Shown one piece after another: positions 16,921-24,890 of a DNA stretch of 64,000 nucleotides. A program made the position numbers and the translations under genes. Each line of letters starts with the position of its first letter. Within the stretch, counting starts at the first letter, position 1. The notes under the pieces were generated by a model, which saw only the letters and a program-made list of their open reading frames with translations, ran no database searches and had not been told where the DNA came from. Source of the stretch: an uncultured Lachnospiraceae bacterium (GTDB taxonomy: Bacteria > Bacillota > Clostridia > Lachnospirales > Lachnospiraceae); assembly GCA_910586015.1 (NCBI GenBank), contig CAJUGJ010000001.1, forward strand, positions 124,001 to 188,000, given 5' to 3'.

Positions 16921-17523
16921 ATGAAAAAAATAGGGATAATGGGTGGAACATTTAACCCAATCCATTTTGCTCATCTTATTCTTGCTGAAAATGCTTTACA
17001 ACAGTGTATCTTAGATGAAATTATGTTTTTGCCCTCAGGATATCCGGCTTATAAAGAGCAAAATGAAATTGCTCCTGATGTGGATAGATTAGCTATGGTT
17101 CAAGCTGCTATAAAAGGAAACTCTTCCTTTTATGTTTCTACTTTGGAATTAGAACGAAAAGGACCTACGTATACAATAGATACTTTAGAAGAATTACACC
17201 AGAAAAACAAAGCAGACTATTATTTTATTTTAGGTGGGGATTCGCTATTTCAAATAGAACAATGGAAAGAATGTGAAAAGGTTATGAAATTGTGTCATTT
17301 AGTGGCAGCAGTACGTCAACAGGATGGAATTTTTGCATTAGAGAAAAGAGCAGAAGAGTTAAGAAAGAAATATGGAGCAAAGATTACTCTTTTAAATACT
17401 CCTTATCTTGATATTTCTTCTAGTATGTTAAGAAAACGAATTTCTCTTGGACACTCTATTCGATATCTTCTTCCAGAAGCTGTACTTTCTTATATCAAAG
17501 AACACAAGTTATATCAAAAATAG
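16921..17523 (+). CDS. nadD: Nicotinate-nucleotide adenylyltransferase
   Basis: Transfers AMP to nicotinate mononucleotide to make deamido-NAD. Nucleotidyltransferase fold with GGTFNPIHFAH near the N-terminus (the HxxH site) and the second substrate motif ISSSMLRKRI near the C-terminus. The frame also contains a GTG at 16912, but AGGGAAG (16904-16910) is too close to it and about 10 bases from the ATG at 16921, so I prefer the ATG (200 residues). It stands directly before yqeK, the usual pairing. Confidence 0.95.
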   Translation: MKKIGIMGGTFNPIHFAHLILAENALQQCILDEIMFLPSGYPAYKEQNEIAPDVDRLAMVQAAIKGNSSFYVSTLELERKGPTYTIDTLEELHQKNKADYYFILGGDSLFQIEQWKECEKVMKLCHLVAAVRQQDGIFALEKRAEELRKKYGAKITLLNTPYLDISSSMLRKRISLGHSIRYLLPEAVLSYIKEHKLYQK

Positions 17524-17536
17524 GAGTAAAAAAGAA

Positions 17537-18139
17537 ATGGATATCTTATTTGAAGAACAAGTAATTCAGTTAAAGAAGTCATTAGAACAGGTACTTTCTC
17601 CAAAACGTTATGAACATTCCTTGAGTGTAGCTTATTTAGCGGCTTCTATTGCAATGTGTTATGAACATGTAGATGAAAAAACGGCTTTAATTGCAGGACT
17701 TTTACATGATTGTGCGAAATATCTTTCTGATAAGGAGATTCTAAAAGAATGTGAAAAGTATCAACTTCCTATTAGCCAGACAGAACAAAAAAGTCCGTTT
17801 TTATTACATGGAAAATTAGGTGCATATTATGCAAAATACAAATATCAAATTCAAGATCCTCAAATTTTATCCGCTATTGCCTATCATACAACTGGACATC
17901 CTGATATGACTATGTTAGAAAAAATTATCTTTTTAGCTGATTATTTGGAATTATTTCGAACACAAAAAACTTCTCCTACACTTTCTGTACTACGTTCTAT
18001 GGTATTTCAAGATATAAATCAGACAACTTATCTAGTATTAAAAAATACAATGGAGTATTTACAAAGTCAAAAAGGAGAAATAGATCAGACTACAGTAGCC
18101 ACATTACAATTTTATGAAAATTTAGTTCGTAGAAAATAG
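17537..18139 (+). CDS. yqeK: HD-domain hydrolase YqeK (predicted dinucleoside tetraphosphatase)
   Basis: 200-residue HD-family metal phosphohydrolase; family members cleave diadenosine tetraphosphate symmetrically. Motifs seen: HSLSVAYLA, GLLHDCAK (HD) and AIAYHTTGHPDM, with KIIFLADYLE near the end. The open frame extends 30 codons upstream into nadD, but AGGAG (17522-17526) lies 10 bases before the ATG at 17537, which gives the normal family start MDILFEEQ. Confidence 0.93.
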   Translation: MDILFEEQVIQLKKSLEQVLSPKRYEHSLSVAYLAASIAMCYEHVDEKTALIAGLLHDCAKYLSDKEILKECEKYQLPISQTEQKSPFLLHGKLGAYYAKYKYQIQDPQILSAIAYHTTGHPDMTMLEKIIFLADYLELFRTQKTSPTLSVLRSMVFQDINQTTYLVLKNTMEYLQSQKGEIDQTTVATLQFYENLVRRK

Positions 18140-18152
18140 AAAGGAGAATAAT

Positions 18153-18506
18153 ATGGAAAATCAGGCAAAAGAAATGGCGAAAATAGCCTATCATGCTTTA
18201 AATGAAAAAAAAGCAGAAGATATTAAAATTATTGAAATTGGAACAATCTCTGTTATTGCAGATTACTTTATAATCGCTCACGGAAATAGTCCAGCTCAAG
18301 TAGATGCAATGGTAGATTCTGTTCAAGAAGAACTTGCAAAGTCTGGATACGAAACCAAACGAGTGGAAGGAGTTAAATCCTGCGGATGGGTTTTAATGGA
18401 TTATGGTGATGTAGTAATTCATATTTTTTCAAAAGAAGATCGTCTATTCTATGATTTAGAAAGAATTTGGAGAGACGGAAAAGAAGTAGATACAGCATTA
18501 TTTTAA
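18153..18506 (+). CDS. rsfS: Ribosomal silencing factor RsfS
   Basis: 117-residue Iojap/YbeB protein that binds L14 and blocks subunit joining in starvation. The core IADYFIIAHGNSPAQVDAM and the later VEGVKSCGWVLMDYGDVVIH are typical. It is preceded by AGGAG and is the last gene of the rplU-obgE-nadD string. The hairpin at 18515-18566 terminates it. Confidence 0.96.
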   Translation: MENQAKEMAKIAYHALNEKKAEDIKIIEIGTISVIADYFIIAHGNSPAQVDAMVDSVQEELAKSGYETKRVEGVKSCGWVLMDYGDVVIHIFSKEDRLFYDLERIWRDGKEVDTALF

Positions 18507-18514
18507 ATAAATTT

Positions 18515-18566
18515 GAAGCTGTTGTACTAAAGAATATATAAGAAATTTTCTTAGTATAACAGCTTC
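18515..18566. terminator. Bidirectional terminator between rsfS and lexA
   Basis: GAAGCTGTTGTACTAA (18515-18530) pairs with TTAGTATAACAGCTTC (18551-18566), 16 pairs with one G-U, and can extend inward. A/T-rich flanks serve both convergent genes. Its sequence is related to the hairpin at 46590-46649. Confidence 0.8.
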
Positions 18567-18578
18567 GAAAATAAACTA

Positions 18579-19196
18579 TTAAGCAAACATACGGAATAAG
18601 CCAATAACCTTTCCAAGAATTTCTACCTTTTCTACAATAATTGGATTCATAAAATCATTTTCTGGTTGTAAGCGATAATGATCTTCTTCTTTATAAAATG
18701 TTTTTACTGTAACAGAATCATCTAGCATAGCTACTACAAAATCTCCATTTTCAGCATGAGATTGTTGTTGAACAAGAATACGATCTCCATCACAAATTCC
18801 AGCTTTAATCATACTTTCTCCACGGACTTTTAACATAAATGTTTGTTCATTTGGCATAAATTCTACAGGAATTGGGAAATAACCATCAATATTTTCTACT
18901 GCTAAAATTGGCTGTCCAGCGGTTACTGTTCCAATAACCGGAACATTAACAATTTCTCTACGTATTATGTTAAAATTATCATCTACAATTTCAATTGCTC
19001 TTGGTTTAGAAGGATCTCTACGAATATATCCATTTTTTTCAAGAGTTTCTAAATGGGAATGAACAGATGAAGTAGATTTTAAATGTACTGCTTCACAAAT
19101 TTCTCTTACAGATGGCGGAAATCCCCTATTGAGAATCTGATTTTTCATATAATCTAGAATTTCCTTTTGCTTTACACTAATTTTTCCATATGCCAT
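18579..19196 (-). CDS. lexA: SOS repressor LexA
   Basis: 205-residue repressor that self-cleaves when RecA filaments form. An N-terminal winged helix (residues 1-65) is followed by the cleavage site A93-G94 (GTVTAGQP) and a catalytic dyad of S128 (RGESM) and K165 (VTVKTF). SD GGAGG is close to the ATG. Its own promoter lies at 19222-19250. Downstream it converges on rsfS. Confidence 0.97.
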   Translation of the reverse strand: MAYGKISVKQKEILDYMKNQILNRGFPPSVREICEAVHLKSTSSVHSHLETLEKNGYIRRDPSKPRAIEIVDDNFNIIRREIVNVPVIGTVTAGQPILAVENIDGYFPIPVEFMPNEQTFMLKVRGESMIKAGICDGDRILVQQQSHAENGDFVVAMLDDSVTVKTFYKEEDHYRLQPENDFMNPIIVEKVEILGKVIGLFRMFA

Positions 19197-19221
19197 TATC
19201 TTACCTCCGATCGTTTTTTTT

Positions 19222-19250
19222 ATTATAACATAGATTATTTAAAAAATCAA
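19222..19250 (-). promoter_or_regulatory. lexA promoter
   Basis: On the minus strand, TTGATT (19245-19250), a 17-base spacer and TATAAT (19222-19227). The adjoining minus-strand sequence GAACACAGATTT (19250-19261) resembles a half-degenerate clostridial LexA box next to the -35. Confidence 0.75.
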
Positions 19251-19276
19251 AATCTGTGTTCGAAAAATACTTTTTT

Positions 19277-19990
19277 TTATTGAATTATCCAATTTGGCAG
19301 TTGGGTAACTGCATGAAAAAGACGTTCTTTTACTCCTACATTGTCTTTATTTAAAGTTCGAATTAAGTTTTTTATATATTCCCGTCTAGTATATCCGTCT
19401 ACTGGACAGAGTTTCTCAATTACAGGAAGATTATATTTAGACTGAAATCCAATAATATCACATTCTTCTACATAAATCATAGGTCGAATTAAGGTGATAT
19501 CCATACGATCTAGATAAGTGACAGGAGAAAAGCAATTATATCTTCCTTCGTATAATAACGATAATAGAGAAGTTTCTATTACATCATCTTTATGATGAGC
19601 ATATGCTGATTTATTACATCCAAGTTCTTTTGCTTTTTCATTAAATGCTCCTTTTCTCATTTTTGCACATAAAGAACAAGGATTACTTTCTTCACGAATT
19701 TGAAATATAATTTCTGAAATCTGTGTAGAAACTACAGTATACGGAATTTTCATCTGACTACAAAGAGTGGCAATTCTGTCAATATCAAAATTTGGGAATC
19801 CAAGATCTACAGTAATTGCCTGTAAGTTAAATTTTTTTGGATAAAATTTTTGTAGTCCATTCAGAGCATATAACAAAGTAAGACTATCTTTTCCGCCGGA
19901 AATTCCAACTGCAATCACATCATTTTCTTGTATCATCTGATAATCATCTATCGCTTTTCTTATATAACTTAATAGCTTCTGTAATTTCAT
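19277..19990 (-). CDS. TtcA-like PP-loop ATPase, predicted tRNA thiolation enzyme
   Basis: 237-residue PP-loop protein of the TtcA/TtuA group that adenylates and thiolates tRNA bases. SGGKDS at residues 31-36 binds ATP. C105, C108 (NPCSLC) and C195 (KLCPVDGYTRREY) are placed like the iron-sulfur cysteines of TtcA. I chose the ATG at 19990 because GGAGG lies 7 bases upstream; a frame 12 codons longer lacks an RBS. The likely product is 2-thiocytidine at tRNA position 32, but assignment within the group is not certain. Confidence 0.82.
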   Translation of the reverse strand: MKLQKLLSYIRKAIDDYQMIQENDVIAVGISGGKDSLTLLYALNGLQKFYPKKFNLQAITVDLGFPNFDIDRIATLCSQMKIPYTVVSTQISEIIFQIREESNPCSLCAKMRKGAFNEKAKELGCNKSAYAHHKDDVIETSLLSLLYEGRYNCFSPVTYLDRMDITLIRPMIYVEECDIIGFQSKYNLPVIEKLCPVDGYTRREYIKNLIRTLNKDNVGVKERLFHAVTQLPNWIIQ

Positions 19991-20128
19991 AATTGCCTCC
20001 AAAATGTTTTGAACCGATTTTATCATACCATTGAAAAATGGTCAATTACTTGTACACTTTTTCACATTACTTCTTCAAAAAGACAAAGGTTTTTCATATT
20101 TATGACACATTTATACCATGTTTGTCGG

Positions 20129-20148
20129 GTAGGATTGGGCTATCCTAC
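20129..20148 (+). promoter_or_regulatory. Leader hairpin upstream of the amidase gene
   Basis: Perfect 7-bp inverted repeat GTAGGAT (20129-20135) and ATCCTAC (20142-20148) with six-base loop TGGGCT, 38 bases before the amidase start. It follows an imperfect repeat (GACACAT...ATGTTTGTC). No T tract follows, so it is not a terminator. No riboswitch consensus was recognised. Confidence 0.4.
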
Positions 20149-20186
20149 AAGAACGAAATTATTTTAACTACACTGGAGGGAAGAAT

Positions 20187-22913
20187 ATGAAATACAAATT
20201 TCGTACATATCTGATGAAACCAATTGGGTTTTTACTTTTGTTTAGCTTTTGCTTTACCATAATTTTTCCAAGTATTTTTGTACCAGCAGCTTCTGGAATT
20301 AAATTATATAATTATACTACAGGAAAAACAAGTACTTATACTGGAAAACAAGTAAAGTATGTATGTAATGGAGTTCCTGTTAGTTTACCAGGAACTCCGG
20401 GAATTATTGTAGATGGGGTTGCTCTTGGTCCATATGAGGATATTTTCCAAAATACTTATGGGATGGATTGTTCTTTAAGTAAAAATGGGGAAAAGCTTAC
20501 GATTACATATCATGGAAATGAACTTGTTTTAACATTAGGGAGTAAAAAGGCAGTATTAAATGGGAAGACACAGACAATGACAGTTGCTCCTACTAAAATA
20601 AAATATACTGCAAATGGAATTACAAAATATTTAGTTCCAACAAGATTTGTAGCAGAAAGTATGGGAATTCGCTATTCTTGGACAAGTGGTCTTTCTACTG
20701 CTAGTATGACACGTTCTATTACATTAAATTATGGTGGAAAGGATATTTCTTACTCAGGACTTTTTTGTAGAGCAAGTTATAATGGAACTGTATTTGAATC
20801 ATTTACTGCTCCAAATATCATTCTCTCCAATACTGCAATGGTACATGGAGAAGAATTTTTTGGAGAAATTGTTGGACTTGATTATTTTTATAATGAAGAA
20901 GATGAAACGATTATTCTTTCAAAAGGTAATATTTCGTTAGAAATGATATTAGGAAGTACCGTAGTATATGTGAATGGAGAAACCGCAGATTGTGGAGTTG
21001 CTCCTGAATTAATCTATTATAAAGATACCGATGAATATGCTGTTTTATTGCCTGCATATTTTGTAGCAAATGTATTTGGCTATGAATATGAATGGGATGG
21101 TACCACCAAAACGGCAATTATTCTTCCAACACAATATACACAAGATTCAGATGAAATTTTTATTCCTGAAGAATCCGGTGAAATTACAGATTCAGATGAA
21201 GTTTTAGAAACCAATGGCAGCAGTCTAGCAGAAGAATTTTTTTCATGGACTCCATCTGTTTCAAAGGAAGTTCCAACAATTACACAAAATTCTATTAAGG
21301 TAGGAGAAAATCCAGATTTTACTTATTTAAATACTATTTTTAAGGATGAACTTGCTTCTGACTATGAAAAAGAAACCTATTATATTAGTTTTACAGAACC
21401 TATCTATCAGGTTGAAAATCTAGGAGTTGATGAAAACAATGAATTAATTTTACAATTTCCAAACATTGTATCACCTACTAGATTTTATAATCTAAACGGA
21501 ACACTAATGACTTATATTTCTACTGGAAATATAGAAGAGTCTACTGCACAAGTAAAATTTCAACTTTCATCCGATCGATTGACATATGATTTAAAAATTT
21601 CTGACGATCATTTGTCATTGATTCTTACCATTTACAACAATGAATTAAATAAGATCAGTTCAGGAAGATTGGATAATGGAGATATTTATATTACATTTGA
21701 AGGATATTTTCCTATTGATGCAGAAATAATCAATTTAGATAATATTATTATGGTAGAATTTCCTTATATGGTAAATTTATTATCTAATACAGATTATTAT
21801 TTTGAGGAAGGGAAGGAGATTAGTTCTGCTATTTTAAGTTCTCCCCAATTAAATTATTGCCAGTTTGTAGTGAATAAAAATGATTCTGATCTAATTCTTA
21901 CTACAGAAACCAGTAATAATACCTTTACTTTACTCTTATCGAAAAAGTCTTCGGAAGATTCTTCCGATTCTTTTGAAGATTTACAACCAACACCGAATCC
22001 TGTTATACCTGACATTACTCCAGATATCTCTCAATTTGAAAGTAGTGAACGATATCTTTCTATTGATATTCCACAAGAAGTAGCAGTTCAGGAAATTTTA
22101 GATGAGGATCGATATTATAATCGTCAGATTGTTTTAACTCTTCCCGGAGATCATTCTTCGTTTTATGAGGAACATCCAATTCGTAATACGTGTGATATTG
22201 TATCATCTATTGATATATCAGTTGATGATTGGAGTACTATTATTACAATTACAACTGATAAAGTACAGGCATATTTTCTGGAATATGGTGAAGGATATAT
22301 ACATTTGATTATGGATACTCCAAGTAAATTTTATAACAAAATTGTTGTATTAGATGCAGGACATGGTGGAAGTGATCCAGGAGCAGTCAAAAATGGTGTA
22401 AATGAGAAAGATCTGAATTTTAAGATTTTAAATCAATATACAGCCGAGTATTTTAAAAATTCAGATATCAAAATTTACTTTACTAGAACCACAGATATTT
22501 TAGTGGATTTATATGATAGAGCAGATTATTCTACCGAAATTGATGCAGATTTATTTGTCAGCTTACATATGAATTCCAGCACTTCTAGCCTTTCTAATGG
22601 AACAGGAGTATATTATTCTACTTTAAATCCTTCCATAAATGAGGGTGGTTTAACAAGCAAAAAGATGGCAGGAATTTTTGTAAATGGATTATCTTCTGCA
22701 CTGAATACAAAAAATAATGGCCCTTTAAGTGCTAACTTTGTTGTTATTCGTGAAACGAAAGTACCAGCTGTCTTAATTGAACTTGGATTTTTGACAAATA
22801 CAAATGATTTTAAAAAACTTACTAACGAAACTTATCAGAAAAAAGCAGCAAAAACGATTTATAATATTATTGTAGAATTGTTTGAAACATATCCTACAAG
22901 TCGTTCTAATTAA
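20187..22913 (+). CDS. N-acetylmuramoyl-L-alanine amidase with long N-terminal stalk
   Basis: 908-residue secreted cell-wall hydrolase. A signal peptide (residues 1-35, ending near VPAASG) is followed by copper-amine-oxidase-N-like repeats with GPYEDIF and LLPAYFVANVFGYEYEWD, then a Ser/Glu-rich segment and beta-rich AMIN-like units. The C-terminal Amidase_3 domain begins near 719. Its zinc ligands are H726 (DAGHGG), E740 (NEKD) and H794 (SLHMN), and the catalytic Glu is E865 (IELGFLTN). SD GGAGGG. The stalk probably binds the envelope. It stands alone between hairpins. Confidence 0.93.
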   Translation: MKYKFRTYLMKPIGFLLLFSFCFTIIFPSIFVPAASGIKLYNYTTGKTSTYTGKQVKYVCNGVPVSLPGTPGIIVDGVALGPYEDIFQNTYGMDCSLSKNGEKLTITYHGNELVLTLGSKKAVLNGKTQTMTVAPTKIKYTANGITKYLVPTRFVAESMGIRYSWTSGLSTASMTRSITLNYGGKDISYSGLFCRASYNGTVFESFTAPNIILSNTAMVHGEEFFGEIVGLDYFYNEEDETIILSKGNISLEMILGSTVVYVNGETADCGVAPELIYYKDTDEYAVLLPAYFVANVFGYEYEWDGTTKTAIILPTQYTQDSDEIFIPEESGEITDSDEVLETNGSSLAEEFFSWTPSVSKEVPTITQNSIKVGENPDFTYLNTIFKDELASDYEKETYYISFTEPIYQVENLGVDENNELILQFPNIVSPTRFYNLNGTLMTYISTGNIEESTAQVKFQLSSDRLTYDLKISDDHLSLILTIYNNELNKISSGRLDNGDIYITFEGYFPIDAEIINLDNIIMVEFPYMVNLLSNTDYYFEEGKEISSAILSSPQLNYCQFVVNKNDSDLILTTETSNNTFTLLLSKKSSEDSSDSFEDLQPTPNPVIPDITPDISQFESSERYLSIDIPQEVAVQEILDEDRYYNRQIVLTLPGDHSSFYEEHPIRNTCDIVSSIDISVDDWSTIITITTDKVQAYFLEYGEGYIHLIMDTPSKFYNKIVVLDAGHGGSDPGAVKNGVNEKDLNFKILNQYTAEYFKNSDIKIYFTRTTDILVDLYDRADYSTEIDADLFVSLHMNSSTSSLSNGTGVYYSTLNPSINEGGLTSKKMAGIFVNGLSSALNTKNNGPLSANFVVIRETKVPAVLIELGFLTNTNDFKKLTNETYQKKAAKTIYNIIVELFETYPTSRSN

Positions 22914-22960
22914 AAAAATGGGAAAAGGGAGAAACCGTTTCTCCCTTTTCCTATTTTTTA
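22912..22960. terminator. Bidirectional terminator after the amidase gene
   Basis: A 14-bp GC-containing core (22921-22934 with 22938-22951) and loop CCG, extended by A/T pairs to give A and T runs on both sides. It stops the amidase gene and the converging minus-strand gene, whose stop codon is inside the stem. Confidence 0.9.
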
Positions 22961-23724
22961 ATTTCAGCCCATCTAATATGGAAAAATCCATTATGTCGAA
23001 GAACAAAAACACAGTCATTTGAATTTACTCTCTTATAAAGTGTCGATGGTACACGATATTTCTTATAGGTATCTTGATTTTCTTCAAATACATATACATA
23101 ATAACTTGTCGATGATTTATAGGAACTGGTATAGTGTTTTGAAAAAACAACTGCCTCAGAAATAGTTGATTCTGAACGATCAAAAGTAATATTTATTGCA
23201 AGAATACAACTATAAAGTGCAAATGTTAATAATGGAATAAAAAGAAACTGCGTTAAACCAATTTTATGATCTTTGATTTCTTTTATAGAGCGAAGGAAAA
23301 AAATCAGGCAGAGAATCAAAAAAGTAATAATTATTATACCAAAAGTAGAATCTAATATTGTATTTCTTGTTGATATAGATAAATTAACTATTATAGTCAG
23401 CATTAAAAAAATAAGATGACCATAAGCTACTTTAGAAAGTTGTTGAAAATCAGGAAGTCGTATTATAAAATATATTAAAAAGCTCCATGTTATAAAAAAA
23501 TTGCCTATTATAATAATCTTTATATTATTTGGAGAAGAAAAAAGCAGCAAAAATATTGCTATTGCTATCATAAGAATGTATCCAAAAATATATCCAAAGA
23601 TAATCTGATTTGATTGTTTTTTCTTCTTACTTTTTGAATTACGGTTAATTTCGCCTAAAAAAGTATAATCTTCATTACTTAACTTCCAGTTCATAGGTGT
23701 ATTATTTGACCGTTTACGTTTCAT
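22951..23724 (-). CDS. Multi-pass membrane protein, unknown
   Basis: 257 residues. A basic N-terminal segment (KRKRSNN, then KSKKKK) is followed by five hydrophobic helices between about residues 42 and 182. A soluble C-terminal domain (about 185-257) is rich in Ser and Tyr (YTSSYKSSTSYYVYVF) and looks beta-structured. I do not recognise the family. It overlaps the recombinase gene by 11 bases and so is translated from the same message. The topology would place the last domain outside if the N-terminus is cytoplasmic. Confidence 0.7.
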   Translation of the reverse strand: MKRKRSNNTPMNWKLSNEDYTFLGEINRNSKSKKKKQSNQIIFGYIFGYILMIAIAIFLLLFSSPNNIKIIIIGNFFITWSFLIYFIIRLPDFQQLSKVAYGHLIFLMLTIIVNLSISTRNTILDSTFGIIIITFLILCLIFFLRSIKEIKDHKIGLTQFLFIPLLTFALYSCILAINITFDRSESTISEAVVFSKHYTSSYKSSTSYYVYVFEENQDTYKKYRVPSTLYKRVNSNDCVFVLRHNGFFHIRWAEIKK

Positions 23725-24784
23725 TTTCCCTTCCCCTTAAAATAACCTTATTTCTTGCCTGACGCCTATGTTCTTCGTCCATAGCCGCATAATGTTTTTT
23801 TGTTGTATTAACATCTTTATGACCAAGGACATCTGCCACTAAATAGATATCATTTGTCTGACGATATAATGCAGTACCATATGTACTCCGCAACTTATGT
23901 GGTGTGATTTTTTTAAGAGTAGTAACTGTCTGTGCATATTTTTTTACTAAAATTTCGACACTTCGTACACTAAGTCGCTGTTTTCGATCCGACAAAAACA
24001 AAGCATTTTCATGTCCTTTAACAATATCTTGAATAGAATTTCGTTGTTCTAGGTAGGGTAGTAGTGCCTCTTTTACTTCATCTCCAAAATATACAAAAGA
24101 TTCATAACCTCCTTTTCTTATCACCTTAATTCGATCATTTGCCAAATCGATATCCTGTAAATCCAATCCTACACATTCTGAAACACGCACCCCTGTTCCT
24201 AACATTAAAGTCATAAGAGCTAAATCCCGCTTTTGATTTTTTTTATGTATCTGTTTTTGTTTTTTTGTCAATTTATCTCCGGACTCTACAGAATCGAGAA
24301 GAGTTGAAATTTCATTCGTATCCAAACGAATAATCGCTTTATCTCTAAGTTTTGGAACACTGACCAAAAGACAGGGATTCATCTTTACCATCTGATTTCT
24401 TTGATAATACTGATACATAGAACGTAAAGCAGCAAGTTTACGTTTAATAGCACGTTCATCATTTGTTATATCTTGTCCATTTTCATTTTTATATAACTTT
24501 AGATATTCCATATATTCTTCAATATCTTGAGCTGTCACTTCATCGAGCAGTTGAAGCGGATAATCCGAAATGGACATATTTTTGTAAAAGGGATTGGTTT
24601 TAGAAATAAATTCAAAAAAAGTCTTTAAATCAACTGCATAGGCAAGTCTAGTATTCGATGCAGTAGTATGTTCTATACCACGAAAATACATTCCTAAAAA
24701 TTGTGGAAGAAAACTTCGAAGTTGTCGAAGTTTTTTAGTATTTTGTATATCTTTTTGTTCATGATATGTTTTAGATTCCAACAA
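23714..24784 (-). CDS. Tyrosine recombinase (XerC/XerD family)
   Basis: 356-residue site-specific recombinase. An N-terminal SAM-like core-binding domain (about residues 25-135) is followed by the catalytic domain with R200 (GTGVR), K224, H296-x-x-R299 (HKLR), H322 (LGHKD) and nucleophile Y332 (KKHYAAM), so it should be active. Translation starts at a TTG with AGGGGG 7 bases upstream. Its promoter (24803-24831) is near consensus. No prophage genes lie nearby. It could be the chromosome-dimer resolvase or a second lachnospiral recombinase found close to lexA; the sequence alone does not decide. Confidence 0.88.
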   Translation of the reverse strand: MLESKTYHEQKDIQNTKKLRQLRSFLPQFLGMYFRGIEHTTASNTRLAYAVDLKTFFEFISKTNPFYKNMSISDYPLQLLDEVTAQDIEEYMEYLKLYKNENGQDITNDERAIKRKLAALRSMYQYYQRNQMVKMNPCLLVSVPKLRDKAIIRLDTNEISTLLDSVESGDKLTKKQKQIHKKNQKRDLALMTLMLGTGVRVSECVGLDLQDIDLANDRIKVIRKGGYESFVYFGDEVKEALLPYLEQRNSIQDIVKGHENALFLSDRKQRLSVRSVEILVKKYAQTVTTLKKITPHKLRSTYGTALYRQTNDIYLVADVLGHKDVNTTKKHYAAMDEEHRRQARNKVILRGRENET

Positions 24785-24802
24785 ATAACCCCCTTTATTT
24801 TT

Positions 24803-24831
24803 ATTATAATCCTTTTATTTTATTATTTCAA
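24803..24831 (-). promoter_or_regulatory. Promoter of the recombinase gene
   Basis: Minus strand TTGAAA (24826-24831), 17-base spacer, TATAAT (24803-24808), followed by a purine-rich leader and the AGGGGG ribosome site. Close to sigma-A consensus. Confidence 0.8.
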
Positions 24832-24852
24832 TGTAATATTGCGTTCATCACC

Positions 24853-24880
24853 TTTTCGTTAAACTCAGATTTAACGAAAA
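24853..24880 (-). repeat. Perfect 11-base inverted repeat between the ATPase and recombinase genes
   Basis: TTTTCGTTAAA (24853-24863) and TTTAACGAAAA (24870-24880) with a six-base loop. It begins 10 bases after the ATPase stop and lies about 20 bases upstream of the recombinase -35. There is no T run on either exit, so it is either a weak terminator or an operator controlling the recombinase. Confidence 0.5.
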
Positions 24881-24890
24881 GTTAGAGCAA

